Positions 1 to 6,546 of a stretch of DNA of 7,736 nucleotides are shown here, one piece after another. Within the stretch, counting starts at the first letter, position 1. Every line of letters starts with the position of its first letter. Under the pieces are notes generated by a model. The model was given only the letters and a program-made list of their open reading frames with translations, did not search any database and was not told the origin of the DNA. This stretch comes from Hyphomicrobiales bacterium (GTDB taxonomy: Bacteria > Pseudomonadota > Alphaproteobacteria > Rhizobiales > S144-23): contig WGBL01000389.1 of assembly GCA_015494375.1 (NCBI GenBank), forward strand, positions 1 through 7,736. The letters are read 5' to 3'. The position numbers and the translations under genes were made by a program.

Positions 1-8
1 CGGCTAGC

Positions 9-43
9 TTGCCGGTGCGGAGACCGTCGGCGACGGTCGGCAA
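9..43 (+). other. Inverted repeat upstream of the transporter operon
   Basis: A perfect 7-bp inverted repeat, GACCGTC (22-28) and GACGGTC (32-38), is separated by a GGC loop. An outer pair, TTGCC (9-13) and GGCAA (39-43), can lengthen the stem across an asymmetric bulge. No T run follows, so it is a poor intrinsic terminator. It could be a structure in the 5' leader of the binding-protein mRNA, the end of an upstream unit, or chance in GC-rich DNA. No promoter can be identified in the 79 bases before the first gene. Confidence 0.3.
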
Positions 44-52
44 TGGAACGAA

Positions 53-69
53 TTTCCGGAAAGGGAGGA
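53..69 (+). promoter_or_regulatory. Ribosome binding site of the binding-protein gene, abutting a palindrome
   Basis: AGGGAGGA (62-69) is a strong Shine-Dalgarno sequence 10 bases before the ATG at 80, and it decides this start over internal ATGs at 149 and 164. It is directly preceded by, and shares one base with, the perfect 10-bp palindrome TTTCCGGAAA (53-62). The palindrome may be coincidental; if it folds or binds a protein it would affect access to the ribosome site. Confidence 0.6.
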
Positions 70-79
70 AACGCCTGAT

Positions 80-1798
80 ATGACATCGAAAAATTTGAAA
101 GCACCAGCCAAGGACGCGCACCCCAAGGTGCACGAGGCCTTCGATCTCATGAAATCGGGGCGCATGGACCGCCGCGAGTTCATTCGCATTGCGGCGCTGC
201 TGGGCGTCTCGGCCGGTGCGGCCTACGCGCTCGCCGGCCTGCCGGCGCCTGCGGTTGCGGCGCCAAACCTGCCGTTTCCGCCCGACGACCCCAACGCGAA
301 GATGGGCGGCATCCTCAAGGTCGCCATGCAGATCCAGAAGATGGAGGACACCGCGACCTACTCCTGGGTGGAGATGTCGAACCAGACCCGGCACATTGTC
401 GAGCATCTTTCGATGACGGGGCCTGACAACATCACCCGGCCGATGCTCGCCGAGAGTTGGGAGGCGTCGGATGATCTCAAGACCTGGACGTTCAAGCTGC
501 GCAAGGGCGTGATGTGGCACAACGGCGAGGAGTTCACCGCCGAGCATGTCGCCTGGAATGTCAATCGCTGGCTCGACCCGGCCCTTGGCTCCTCGAACGT
601 CGGCCTTTCGACGTTCGCCGCCATGCTCGAGGAGACGAGCGAGAAGGACAAGAAGGGCAAGCCCATCAAGCGCGCGATTAAGGGCGCGGTCGAGGTGGTG
701 GACAGGTATACGATCCGCTTCAATCTCAAAAAGCCGGTGCTGTCGGTGCCCGAGGATTGCTACAATTATCCGACCGCCCTCATGCACCCCTCCTTCAAGC
801 CGCCTTTCTCGGACAATCCCATGGGCACAGGGCCCTTTACGCTTGCTGAGCTCAAGGTGGGTGATCGGGCCATCCTCAAGCGGGTGAGAAAGACCACCGA
901 CGGCAAGGAGTTCAAATACTGGGGCGGCAAGGTCTATCTCGACGAGATCCACTACTACAACTTCGCCACCGAGAACCAGCTCACCGCCTTTGCCTCGGGC
1001 GATGTCGATGCCATCTATCAGTTCGGTGTCGAGCAGATGGAGCTCGCCAAGTCGCTGCCCGGCAAGATCGTCGCGGCCCAGACGGCACAGACGCTCGTCT
1101 GCCGCATGCAGATTTCGCAAAAACCTTTCGACAACCCCAAGGTGAGAAAGGCGCTGCAAGTTGCGGTCGATCGCGCCTCGGTCAAGAACCTCGTCTATCC
1201 CGAAGGCGGCAACGTCGGTGAGGACCACCACGTTTGCCCCATCCATCCCGAATACTTCAAGCTGCCCACGATCAAGCGCGATCCCGCAAAGGCCCGTGCG
1301 CTTCTCAAGGAGGCGGGCTATCCCGACGGGATCACGATTACGATCGATGTGGGCAATACCAACGGACCCTGGCAGCAGACCACATGCGAGGCGCTGCGCG
1401 ACCAAATGAAGGAAGCGGGCATCAACCTCAAACTGAATGTCATGCCGGCGTCCAAGTATTGGGAGGTCTGGGACACAACGGCGTTCGGCGCCACCGCCTG
1501 GACCCACCGCCCGCTCGGCACCATGGTGCTCTCGCTCGGCTATCGCACGGGCGTGCCGTGGAATGAGACGCATTTCGCCAGCAAGGAGTTTGATGCCGCG
1601 CTTGACGATGCCGAGGCGACCCTTGATGTCGAGAAGCGGCGCCAAAAGATGGAGAAGGTCGAGAAGATCCTGCAGGATGCGGCTGTCATTATCCAGCCCA
1701 TCTGGCAGCCGGTCTACACGATCGTCTCTGAGAAGGTGCATGGTTTCCCGGCCCATCCGACCCAGTACCACCAGTTCAACAAGGTCTGGATCGGTTAG
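80..1798 (+). CDS. Tat-exported ABC transporter substrate-binding protein, family 5 (peptide/nickel/opine type)
   Basis: This 572-residue periplasmic protein is the solute receptor of the importer encoded downstream. The N-terminus has a long polar stretch, then a twin-arginine motif (DRREFIR, residues 30-36), a hydrophobic Ala/Leu/Gly core (about 37-56), and a likely cleavage site near AVA-A (58-61), so it should cross the membrane folded through the Tat pathway. The family 5 binding-protein signature follows: AESWEASDDLKTWTF and LRKGVMWHNGEEFTAEHVAWN (about 124-160), then MGTGPFTL (248-255) and a lobe-exchange region with KPFDNPKVRKALQVAVDR (348-365). The C-terminal lobe ends near VHGFPAHPTQYHQFNKVWIG. 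Length is typical for the family. No lipobox cysteine is present at the signal end. The mature part contains four cysteines (227, 341, 386, 436). It is first in the operon and is followed by a terminator-like hairpin. The family assignment is firm; the substrate (peptide, opine, glycoside or metal chelate) is unknown. Confidence 0.93.
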   Translation: MTSKNLKAPAKDAHPKVHEAFDLMKSGRMDRREFIRIAALLGVSAGAAYALAGLPAPAVAAPNLPFPPDDPNAKMGGILKVAMQIQKMEDTATYSWVEMSNQTRHIVEHLSMTGPDNITRPMLAESWEASDDLKTWTFKLRKGVMWHNGEEFTAEHVAWNVNRWLDPALGSSNVGLSTFAAMLEETSEKDKKGKPIKRAIKGAVEVVDRYTIRFNLKKPVLSVPEDCYNYPTALMHPSFKPPFSDNPMGTGPFTLAELKVGDRAILKRVRKTTDGKEFKYWGGKVYLDEIHYYNFATENQLTAFASGDVDAIYQFGVEQMELAKSLPGKIVAAQTAQTLVCRMQISQKPFDNPKVRKALQVAVDRASVKNLVYPEGGNVGEDHHVCPIHPEYFKLPTIKRDPAKARALLKEAGYPDGITITIDVGNTNGPWQQTTCEALRDQMKEAGINLKLNVMPASKYWEVWDTTAFGATAWTHRPLGTMVLSLGYRTGVPWNETHFASKEFDAALDDAEATLDVEKRRQKMEKVEKILQDAAVIIQPIWQPVYTIVSEKVHGFPAHPTQYHQFNKVWIG

Positions 1799-1813
1799 GC
1801 CGAGGACGAGAGG

Positions 1814-1842
1814 TGCCCCGGAGCCGGTCTCCGGGGCATTTT
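1814..1842 (+). terminator. Terminator-like hairpin between binding-protein and permease genes
   Basis: TGCCCCGGAG (1814-1823) and CTCCGGGGCA (1829-1838) form a perfect 10-bp, GC-rich stem with a CCGGT loop, starting 15 bases after the stop codon and followed by TTTT (1839-1842) then CATT. The T run is short, so termination is probably partial. In transporter operons such an element after the binding-protein gene typically lets some transcription continue into the permeases while stabilising the 3' end of the abundant binding-protein mRNA. The functional role here is inferred. Confidence 0.72.
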
Positions 1843-1965
1843 CATTCGAGGGTTTGCGATCGTTGTTCGCGAGCCGGGTGTCCCGCCGGGTGCCCCCCGG
1901 CTGGCCTCACTGCCTGCATCGTTTTGCGCGTGCGCCGCTGTGTCCAGGTATTTGAGCCATCCCCC
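1843..1965 (+). other. Gap between hairpin and first permease, no gene seen
   Basis: The DppB reading frame stays open upstream to an ATG at 1813, but that extension would run through the hairpin. It would also encode a Cys/Arg/Pro-rich stretch unlike permease N-termini, so this gap is treated as noncoding. No clear promoter is visible. The only Shine-Dalgarno-like sequence is AGG at 1946-1948, 17 bases before the ATG at 1966, which is far. Translation of the permease may therefore be weak or depend on another feature. Confidence 0.5.
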
Positions 1966-2916
1966 ATGCTGAAACTGATTTTCCGCCGCCTGCTTCAGAT
2001 GCTTCTGATCATGGCCGTCGTCTCGTTTATTCTCTTTCTTGTATTCGACAGCGACAAATTCAAGAAGCAAATCGCAACCGCCGAGCTCGGCGGGTTTGCC
2101 GTCAGCACCCTGAGCGAGGAGGATTATCAAAAGTGGCTGGCCAAGAAGGGGCTCGATGTCCCCTTTCACGAGCGCTATGTCAAGTGGGTGCTCGACGTGC
2201 TGCGCGGCGACTTCGGCCAGTCGTTTGAAAAGAACACGAGCGTGGCCAGCCTCATTGGTGAGCGTCTCATCAATACCGGCATTCTGGCCTTTTGGGTCTT
2301 CGCCCTCATGATTCCCCTATCGCTCACGCTCGGGGTGCTTGCGGGCATGAAGGAGGGCTCGTTTCAGGATCGCACCTTGTCCTTTATTGCCGTCTTTACG
2401 ACCTCGATCCCCGAGATCGCAACCGCCATCATCCTCACCGTCATTCTGGCGCTCGGTCTTGGCTGGCTGCCGACGAAATCGGCCATGATCAGCGGTTGGG
2501 ACTGGAAGCAGCTGGTGCTCCCGGTGCTCACCCTCGTCGTCTACGATTTCGGCTATGTGGCGCGCATGACGCGGGCGTCGATGGCCGAGGTCATGACCTC
2601 GCAATACATCCGCACGGCCGTGCTCAAGGGCATCCCATATCGGCGCGTCATCATGAAGCACGCACTCCGCAATGCCCTTATCGCCCCCTTCACGATCATC
2701 GTCCTGCAGCTCAACTGGTTGCTCTCGGGCGTGGTCGTGGTCGAGGTGTTCTTTGAATACAACGGCTTTGGCAAGCTGCTTCTCGAGGCCGCCCTTTTTG
2801 GCGATGTCTATGTCATCCAGGCGGCAACGCTCATTGCCGTCTTTGTGGCCGTCCTTTCCCAGATCATCTCGGACGTGGGCTATACCTTCCTCAACCCGCG
2901 CATTCGCTTCAGCTGA
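1966..2916 (+). CDS. ABC transporter permease, DppB/OppB type
   Basis: This 316-residue inner-membrane protein is one of the two channel subunits. The start at 1966 gives MLKLIFRRLLQMLLIMAVVS, a normal first helix (about 8-27) preceded by basic residues. A periplasmic segment (28-100) contains the family element RGDFGQSF (80-87) after GLDVPFHERYVKW. Hydrophobic segments follow at about 105-127, 137-167, 184-199, 238-262 and 282-303. The cytoplasmic coupling (EAA) loop is clear at 213-240: YIRTAVLKG, then RRVIMKHALRNALIAP. The C-terminus, DVGYTFLNPRIRFS, matches the conserved family ending. The PGDP-like motif usual soon after the first helix is not evident; the stretch after helix one is instead charged (DSDKFKKQIATAE). 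The partner permease starts 23 bases downstream. The family is secure; the substrate is not. Confidence 0.93.
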   Translation: MLKLIFRRLLQMLLIMAVVSFILFLVFDSDKFKKQIATAELGGFAVSTLSEEDYQKWLAKKGLDVPFHERYVKWVLDVLRGDFGQSFEKNTSVASLIGERLINTGILAFWVFALMIPLSLTLGVLAGMKEGSFQDRTLSFIAVFTTSIPEIATAIILTVILALGLGWLPTKSAMISGWDWKQLVLPVLTLVVYDFGYVARMTRASMAEVMTSQYIRTAVLKGIPYRRVIMKHALRNALIAPFTIIVLQLNWLLSGVVVVEVFFEYNGFGKLLLEAALFGDVYVIQAATLIAVFVAVLSQIISDVGYTFLNPRIRFS

Positions 2917-2919
2917 GAG

Positions 2920-2928
2920 AGGGGGGAG
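2920..2928 (+). promoter_or_regulatory. Ribosome binding site of the second permease
   Basis: The short spacer after the first permease stop contains a purine-rich AGGGGGGAG stretch, about 11 bases before the ATG at 2940. This supports that start and joint translation from one mRNA. Confidence 0.6.
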
Positions 2929-2939
2929 CAAGAGAACCG

Positions 2940-3965
2940 ATGGCCGTCACCACACAAGTCCCAGGCTCTTCCTCGCTTCTCGAGCGCCTCCAGCGTCCGC
3001 GCGTCATCATTGCGCTCATGCTCGTCATGTGGCTGCCGCTCATGACCTATGTCATGTTCGGCAACTATCTCGGCCAGCAGTTGAAAGACCTGATCTTGCT
3101 GCCGGCGATACCGGCCACCTTCCTGTTGTGGCTCGTGGCGGTCATCTCATGGCGCGAGTCATGGGTGGCTGTGCTCGGGGTGACACTCGTCTTCTTCTGG
3201 CTGCTGGTTGCAGTGAGCGCACCCTATCTGCCGCTTATTGATCCCAACAAGCCGATTGCGCCCTTCACCGTGCCGGGGCTCGAGCGCAAGGGGCACTATT
3301 TCATTCTCGGCGCCGATCTCAAGGGGCGCGACATGCTCTCGCGCACGCTTTGGGGTTGCCAACGCGTGCTCGTCTGGGGCGTCACGGCGACGCTCGTTGC
3401 CTATATCATCGGCTCGATGCTGGGGCTCCTTGCCGGCTACCTCGCCGGCTGGTGGGACGAGGTCATCTCGTTCATCTCGAACGTGCTCCTCTCGTTCCCG
3501 GTGATGGTGCTCTATATTCTCATTCTCAACTACCTCGGCCCGAGCGGTTTCAATATTGTGATTGCCGTGACCTTCGCCTCGGCGCCTGCGATCATGCGCA
3601 TCGTGCGCGGGCTCACGCTCGACATGAAGTCCCGCGACTATATTTTCGCCGCCCAGACGCGCGGCGAGCACCCGCTCTGGATCATGCTCGTCGAGCTGTT
3701 GCCCAATGCCCGCGGGCCGATCATCGTCGATGCCTGTTTGCGGCTCGGCTACACAACGGTTGCGATCACAACCCTCACCTTCCTCGGCCTCGGCCTGCCG
3801 CCGCCCGATCCCGACTGGGGACTGATGATCAAGGAGGCGGCCAAAGTGGCGATGCTCTGGAAGTTCTCCTACATGCTGCTTATTCCTGCGCTTGCGGTCT
3901 CGAGCCTCATACTGGGCTTCAACCTGATGGCCGACGGGCTCAGGGAGATGAGCCTCAAGGACTAA
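2940..3965 (+). CDS. ABC transporter permease, DppC/OppC type, with extended N-terminus
   Basis: This 341-residue inner-membrane protein is the second channel subunit. The conserved DppC core is visible: a helix at about 76-96 ending APYLPLIDPNKP, the family motif LGADLKGRDMLSR (123-135), helices at about 142-171 and 183-199, an EAA loop at 232-260 (RDYIFAAQTRGEHPLWIMLVELLPNA), the GLGLPPPDPDWGLMI motif (283-297), and a final helix (311-331) ending MADGLREMSLKD. Two additional hydrophobic stretches (about 22-40 and 51-70) precede the usual first helix, making the protein some 40 residues longer than common DppC proteins of roughly 300. The upstream ribosome site and the close gene spacing support the long start. 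The extra segments probably form a helical pair or hairpin before the core; their function is unknown. Confidence 0.92.
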   Translation: MAVTTQVPGSSSLLERLQRPRVIIALMLVMWLPLMTYVMFGNYLGQQLKDLILLPAIPATFLLWLVAVISWRESWVAVLGVTLVFFWLLVAVSAPYLPLIDPNKPIAPFTVPGLERKGHYFILGADLKGRDMLSRTLWGCQRVLVWGVTATLVAYIIGSMLGLLAGYLAGWWDEVISFISNVLLSFPVMVLYILILNYLGPSGFNIVIAVTFASAPAIMRIVRGLTLDMKSRDYIFAAQTRGEHPLWIMLVELLPNARGPIIVDACLRLGYTTVAITTLTFLGLGLPPPDPDWGLMIKEAAKVAMLWKFSYMLLIPALAVSSLILGFNLMADGLREMSLKD

Positions 3966-4010
3966 GCGAAGGACGAAGCGCTTGTTGGCAAATGATGAAA
4001 AAGCGCCCCA

Positions 4011-4114
4011 TTGAGCGAGCAGACCCGCGCCACTCAAGTGAGCTGATACGCGCTGTTGAGCGAGCAGGCGCGCCCCACTAAGGCGAGCAGATGAGCCAGC
4101 AAATGAGCGAGCAA
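4011..4114 (+). repeat. 12-bp repeat units spanning the ATPase start codon
   Basis: Five related 12-bp units occur: TTGAGCGAGCAG at 4011 and again, identical, at 4056; then three contiguous units, TAAGGCGAGCAG (4079-4090), ATGAGCCAGCAA (4091-4102) and ATGAGCGAGCAA (4103-4114). The first two lie in imperfect copies of a 45-bp segment with about 30 of the first 37 positions alike. The last two units encode MSQQ and MSEQ, the first eight residues of the ATPase. This is consistent with local slippage or tandem duplication around a translation start. Confidence 0.7.
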
Positions 4115-6187
4115 GTCCCGGTTCTCGAGTGCCGCAATCTGTCGGTGTCCTATTTTGTCCGCGCGGGCGAGATTCCGGCCGTCGTCGACTTCACCATGAA
4201 GCTGATGCCGGGCGAGGCGCAGGGGATCGTCGGTGAGTCGGGGTGCGGCAAGTCGACCGTCGCACTTGCCATCATGAATTACATGGGCAGGAACGGCGCC
4301 ATTGTCGGCGGCCAGATTCTCTTCGAGGGCCGCGACATGCGCACCATGAGCGATGAGGAATTGCGCCAAATCCGCGGCTCCAAGATCGCCATGGTCTACC
4401 AGGAGCCCATGGCTTCGCTCAATCCTTCGATGAAGATTGGCGATCAGCTGGCCGAGGTGCCGCTTTTCCACGAGGGGGTGAGCGAGGACGAAGCCAAAAG
4501 GCGCGCCCGAGAGATGCTCTCGAACGTGCGCCTGCCCGACCCCGGGCGTATCATGGAAAGCTATCCGCATCAGATCTCGGGCGGCCAGCAGCAGCGTGTG
4601 GTCATCGCCATGGCGCTTTTGTCGAACCCCAAGCTGTTGCTCCTCGATGAGCCGACGACGGCGCTCGATGTCACGGTCGAGGCCGGCATCGTCGAGCTGA
4701 TCAAGGAGATATCGTCAGAGTTCGGCACCTCGATGATCTATATCTCGCACAATCTCGGGCTCATTCTTGAGACCTGCGATCGCATCACGGTGATGTATTC
4801 GGGCGAGGCCGTCGAGGTCGGCGATATCCATACCGTCTTCAACAACATGCGCCATCCTTATACACGCGGACTCTTTAATTCCATCCCCGTGCCCGGCGCC
4901 GACAAGAACGCGCGCCCTCTTGTCGCCATTCGCGGCCAGCTGCCGCTGCCGCATGAGCGGCCCAAAGGCTGCTATTTCGGCCCGCGCTGCGACTATTTCG
5001 AGGCCGGGCGCTGCGATGCCGGCCATCTTCCCATGGAGGAGGTCGCGCCCGGGTCCAACCATTTCGTGCGCTGCGTGCGTTTCGCCGAGATCGACTGGGA
5101 GGCGCTCAAACCGAAACCCAAGGAGCAGGAGCCCATAGAGCCCGGCGATGTCGTGCTCAGGGTCGAGAACCTGACGAAGCACTACGAGGTGGAGCACACG
5201 GGGCTGCTCTTCGTCTCAGAGAAGAGAACGGTCAAGGCGAACGAGAAGATCTCGTTTCGCGCCCGCGAGGCCGAGACGGTGGCGATTGTGGGCGAGTCGG
5301 GCTGCGGCAAGTCGACCTTTGCCAAGGTGCTCATGGGACTCGAGGAGGCGAGCGCCGGTCGCGTTCAGCTCGGCAATCTCGAGCTCTCGAAGCTGCCAGT
5401 CGAAGCGCGCGACGGGGCGACGATCTCGCGCCTGCAAATGGTCTTCCAGAACCCCTTCGACACCCTCAACCCCAGCCACACGGTAGGCGCTCAAATCGCG
5501 CGCGTGATCAAGAAGTTCGGGATCGAGAAGGACCCGGAGAGGATACGCGAGCGGGTCTATGAGCTGCTCGATACCGTCAAGCTGCCGCGCGACTTTGCGG
5601 ACCGCAAGCCGAGGCAGCTTTCAGGCGGTCAGAAGCAGCGCGTCGGCATTGCCCGCGCCTTTGCCGGCGACCCGAAGATGGTGATCGCCGACGAGCCCGT
5701 CTCGGCGCTTGACGTCTCGGTGCAGGCGGCGGTCACCGGCCTCCTCATGGACATCCAGCGCGAGAACCGCACGACGCTTCTCTTCATCTCGCACGATCTT
5801 TCGGTGGTGCGCTATCTGTCCGATCGCATCGTTGTCATGTATCTCGGCCAGATCATGGAGAAAGGGCTCACGGAGGAGATTTTCTCGCCGCCCTATCACC
5901 CCTACACCGAGGCGCTCCTCTCTGCCGTGCCCATCGCCGACACGCGTGTCGAGAAGCGCAAAGTGGTGCTCACCGGCGAGCTGCCATCGCCGACCGACCC
6001 GCCCAAGGGCTGCCCGTTTTCGACCCGCTGCCCCTATGTGATCGAGGGGCTGTGCGAGACCACGCCGCCACCGGTCAGGAGCTTTTCCGATAGCCACACC
6101 ATTGCCTGCCATCTCGAGGAGGCGCGCCTCACAGCCATGGAGCCCGTCATCAAGATCGATGACGATCCGGCACAGGCCGCCGAATAG
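4091..6187 (+). CDS. Fused duplicated ATP-binding protein of the peptide-type ABC importer (DppD-DppF fusion)
   Basis: This 698-residue cytoplasmic protein provides both nucleotide-binding domains. The first half has Walker A GESGCGKST (48-56), Q-loop Q104, signature ISGGQQQ (162-168), Walker B LLLLDEP (182-188) with catalytic E187, and switch H220. The second half has Walker A GESGCGKST (401-409), Q-loop Q453, signature LSGGQKQ (510-516), Walker B with E535, and switch H568. Each half ends in the oligopeptide-transporter C-terminal region with HPYT (255-258 and 603-606). Each also carries four cysteines spaced C-x5-C-x7-C-x17/19-C (294, 300, 308, 328 and 641, 647, 655, 673), a pattern linked to an iron-sulfur cluster in DppD-type ATPases. 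Both sites look catalytically intact. An AAGG at 4080-4083 supports the start at 4091, but an in-frame ATG at 4103 (MSEQ) is a real alternative. It is separated from the permeases by 125 bases of repeat-rich sequence. Confidence 0.95.
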   Translation: MSQQMSEQVPVLECRNLSVSYFVRAGEIPAVVDFTMKLMPGEAQGIVGESGCGKSTVALAIMNYMGRNGAIVGGQILFEGRDMRTMSDEELRQIRGSKIAMVYQEPMASLNPSMKIGDQLAEVPLFHEGVSEDEAKRRAREMLSNVRLPDPGRIMESYPHQISGGQQQRVVIAMALLSNPKLLLLDEPTTALDVTVEAGIVELIKEISSEFGTSMIYISHNLGLILETCDRITVMYSGEAVEVGDIHTVFNNMRHPYTRGLFNSIPVPGADKNARPLVAIRGQLPLPHERPKGCYFGPRCDYFEAGRCDAGHLPMEEVAPGSNHFVRCVRFAEIDWEALKPKPKEQEPIEPGDVVLRVENLTKHYEVEHTGLLFVSEKRTVKANEKISFRAREAETVAIVGESGCGKSTFAKVLMGLEEASAGRVQLGNLELSKLPVEARDGATISRLQMVFQNPFDTLNPSHTVGAQIARVIKKFGIEKDPERIRERVYELLDTVKLPRDFADRKPRQLSGGQKQRVGIARAFAGDPKMVIADEPVSALDVSVQAAVTGLLMDIQRENRTTLLFISHDLSVVRYLSDRIVVMYLGQIMEKGLTEEIFSPPYHPYTEALLSAVPIADTRVEKRKVVLTGELPSPTDPPKGCPFSTRCPYVIEGLCETTPPPVRSFSDSHTIACHLEEARLTAMEPVIKIDDDPAQAAE

Positions 6188-6192
6188 GCGGT

Positions 6193-6227
6193 CAGAAACC
6201 GGAAGCCAGAAACCAGAAACCGGAAGG
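6193..6227 (+). repeat. Heptad array 1 (CAGAAAC / CGGAAGC units)
   Basis: Five consecutive 7-bp units start 5 bases after the ATPase stop: CAGAAAC, CGGAAGC, CAGAAAC, CAGAAAC, CGGAAGG. The consensus is CRGAARC with a strict period of 7. The array is noncoding. Its reverse complement resembles the units of the array at 6444-6485. Confidence 0.75.
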
Positions 6228-6243
6228 GGAGCGCAGTGCTATC

Positions 6244-6314
6244 GTCCCCGAAATCCCGCGGCCGCGGGCGGGTGCCATCTTGCACCGCCCTATTCCCGCG
6301 GGATTGTCGGGGAC
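6244..6314. repeat. Long imperfect inverted repeat
   Basis: The left arm (6244-6261) begins GTCCCCGAAATCCCGCGG. The right arm (6296-6314) is its reverse complement apart from one inserted base, giving about 18 paired positions. Inside, GGCGGGTGC (6268-6276 region) and TGCACCGCC (6281-6289) can extend the structure with one bulge, so most of the 71 bases can fold into one rod. No T run flanks it on either side. It may be a palindromic intergenic element or an RNA-level 3'-end structure of the transporter mRNA. Confidence 0.7.
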
Positions 6315-6320
6315 CCATAA

Positions 6321-6338
6321 CCCCGAGCCTCTCAGGGG
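6321..6338. repeat. Small GC-rich stem-loop
   Basis: CCCCGAG (6321-6327) pairs with CTC-A-GGGG (6331-6338) with one bulged A and a CCT loop. It follows the long inverted repeat by 6 bases. It lacks a T run and is at best part of a composite 3'-end structure. Confidence 0.4.
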
Positions 6339-6443
6339 CATGGTGTTCATGGGCCGGATAGAAATGCGGATGGATGGACGGCGCGCTTGCTGGCAGCGAC
6401 GGTGGCCGCATTTCTTCCGGGGCGACCGGACGCGCACGCCAGC

Positions 6444-6485
6444 TTCTGAGACCTGACACGTGGCACCTGATACCTGGTTCCGGCT
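6444..6485 (+). repeat. Heptad array 2 (ACCTGAY units)
   Basis: Six consecutive 7-bp units are readable: TTCTGAG, ACCTGAC, ACGTGGC, ACCTGAT, ACCTGGT, TCCGGCT. The period is 7 and the centre is well conserved as ACCTGRY. It is diverged from array 1 but similar in style to that array read on the opposite strand (TTTCTGG/CTTCCGG). A CACGTG palindrome lies at 6457-6462. Confidence 0.55.
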
Positions 6486-6498
6486 TCGCCCCAAACGG

Positions 6499-6527
6499 CC
6501 CGAGCATGACATCTGAGAGAGCTCGGG
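6499..6527. repeat. Stem-loop CCCGAGC/GCTCGGG
   Basis: Perfect 7-bp arms CCCGAGC (6499-6505) and GCTCGGG (6521-6527) enclose a 15-base loop. The following bases (GCACTTCTGTTTGTGTCTT) are T-rich but interrupted, so this is only a weak terminator candidate for the transporter operon, 312 bases past its stop. Confidence 0.35.
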
Positions 6528-6546
6528 GCACTTCTGTTTGTGTCTT

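Noticed and set aside
1813..1965. N-terminal extension of the first permease to the ATG at 1813
   Set aside because: It would translate through the terminator-like hairpin and add a Cys/Arg/Pro-rich stretch unlike permease N-termini; the ATG at 1966 gives a standard first helix.
3159..4037. 292-codon open frame on the minus strand
   Set aside because: It is antisense to the DppC permease, rich in His/Arg/Glu as expected for a GC-rich shadow, and shows no domain.
6244..6314. Standard intrinsic terminator for the transporter operon
   Set aside because: The stem is strong but neither side has a T run; recorded as a repeat instead.
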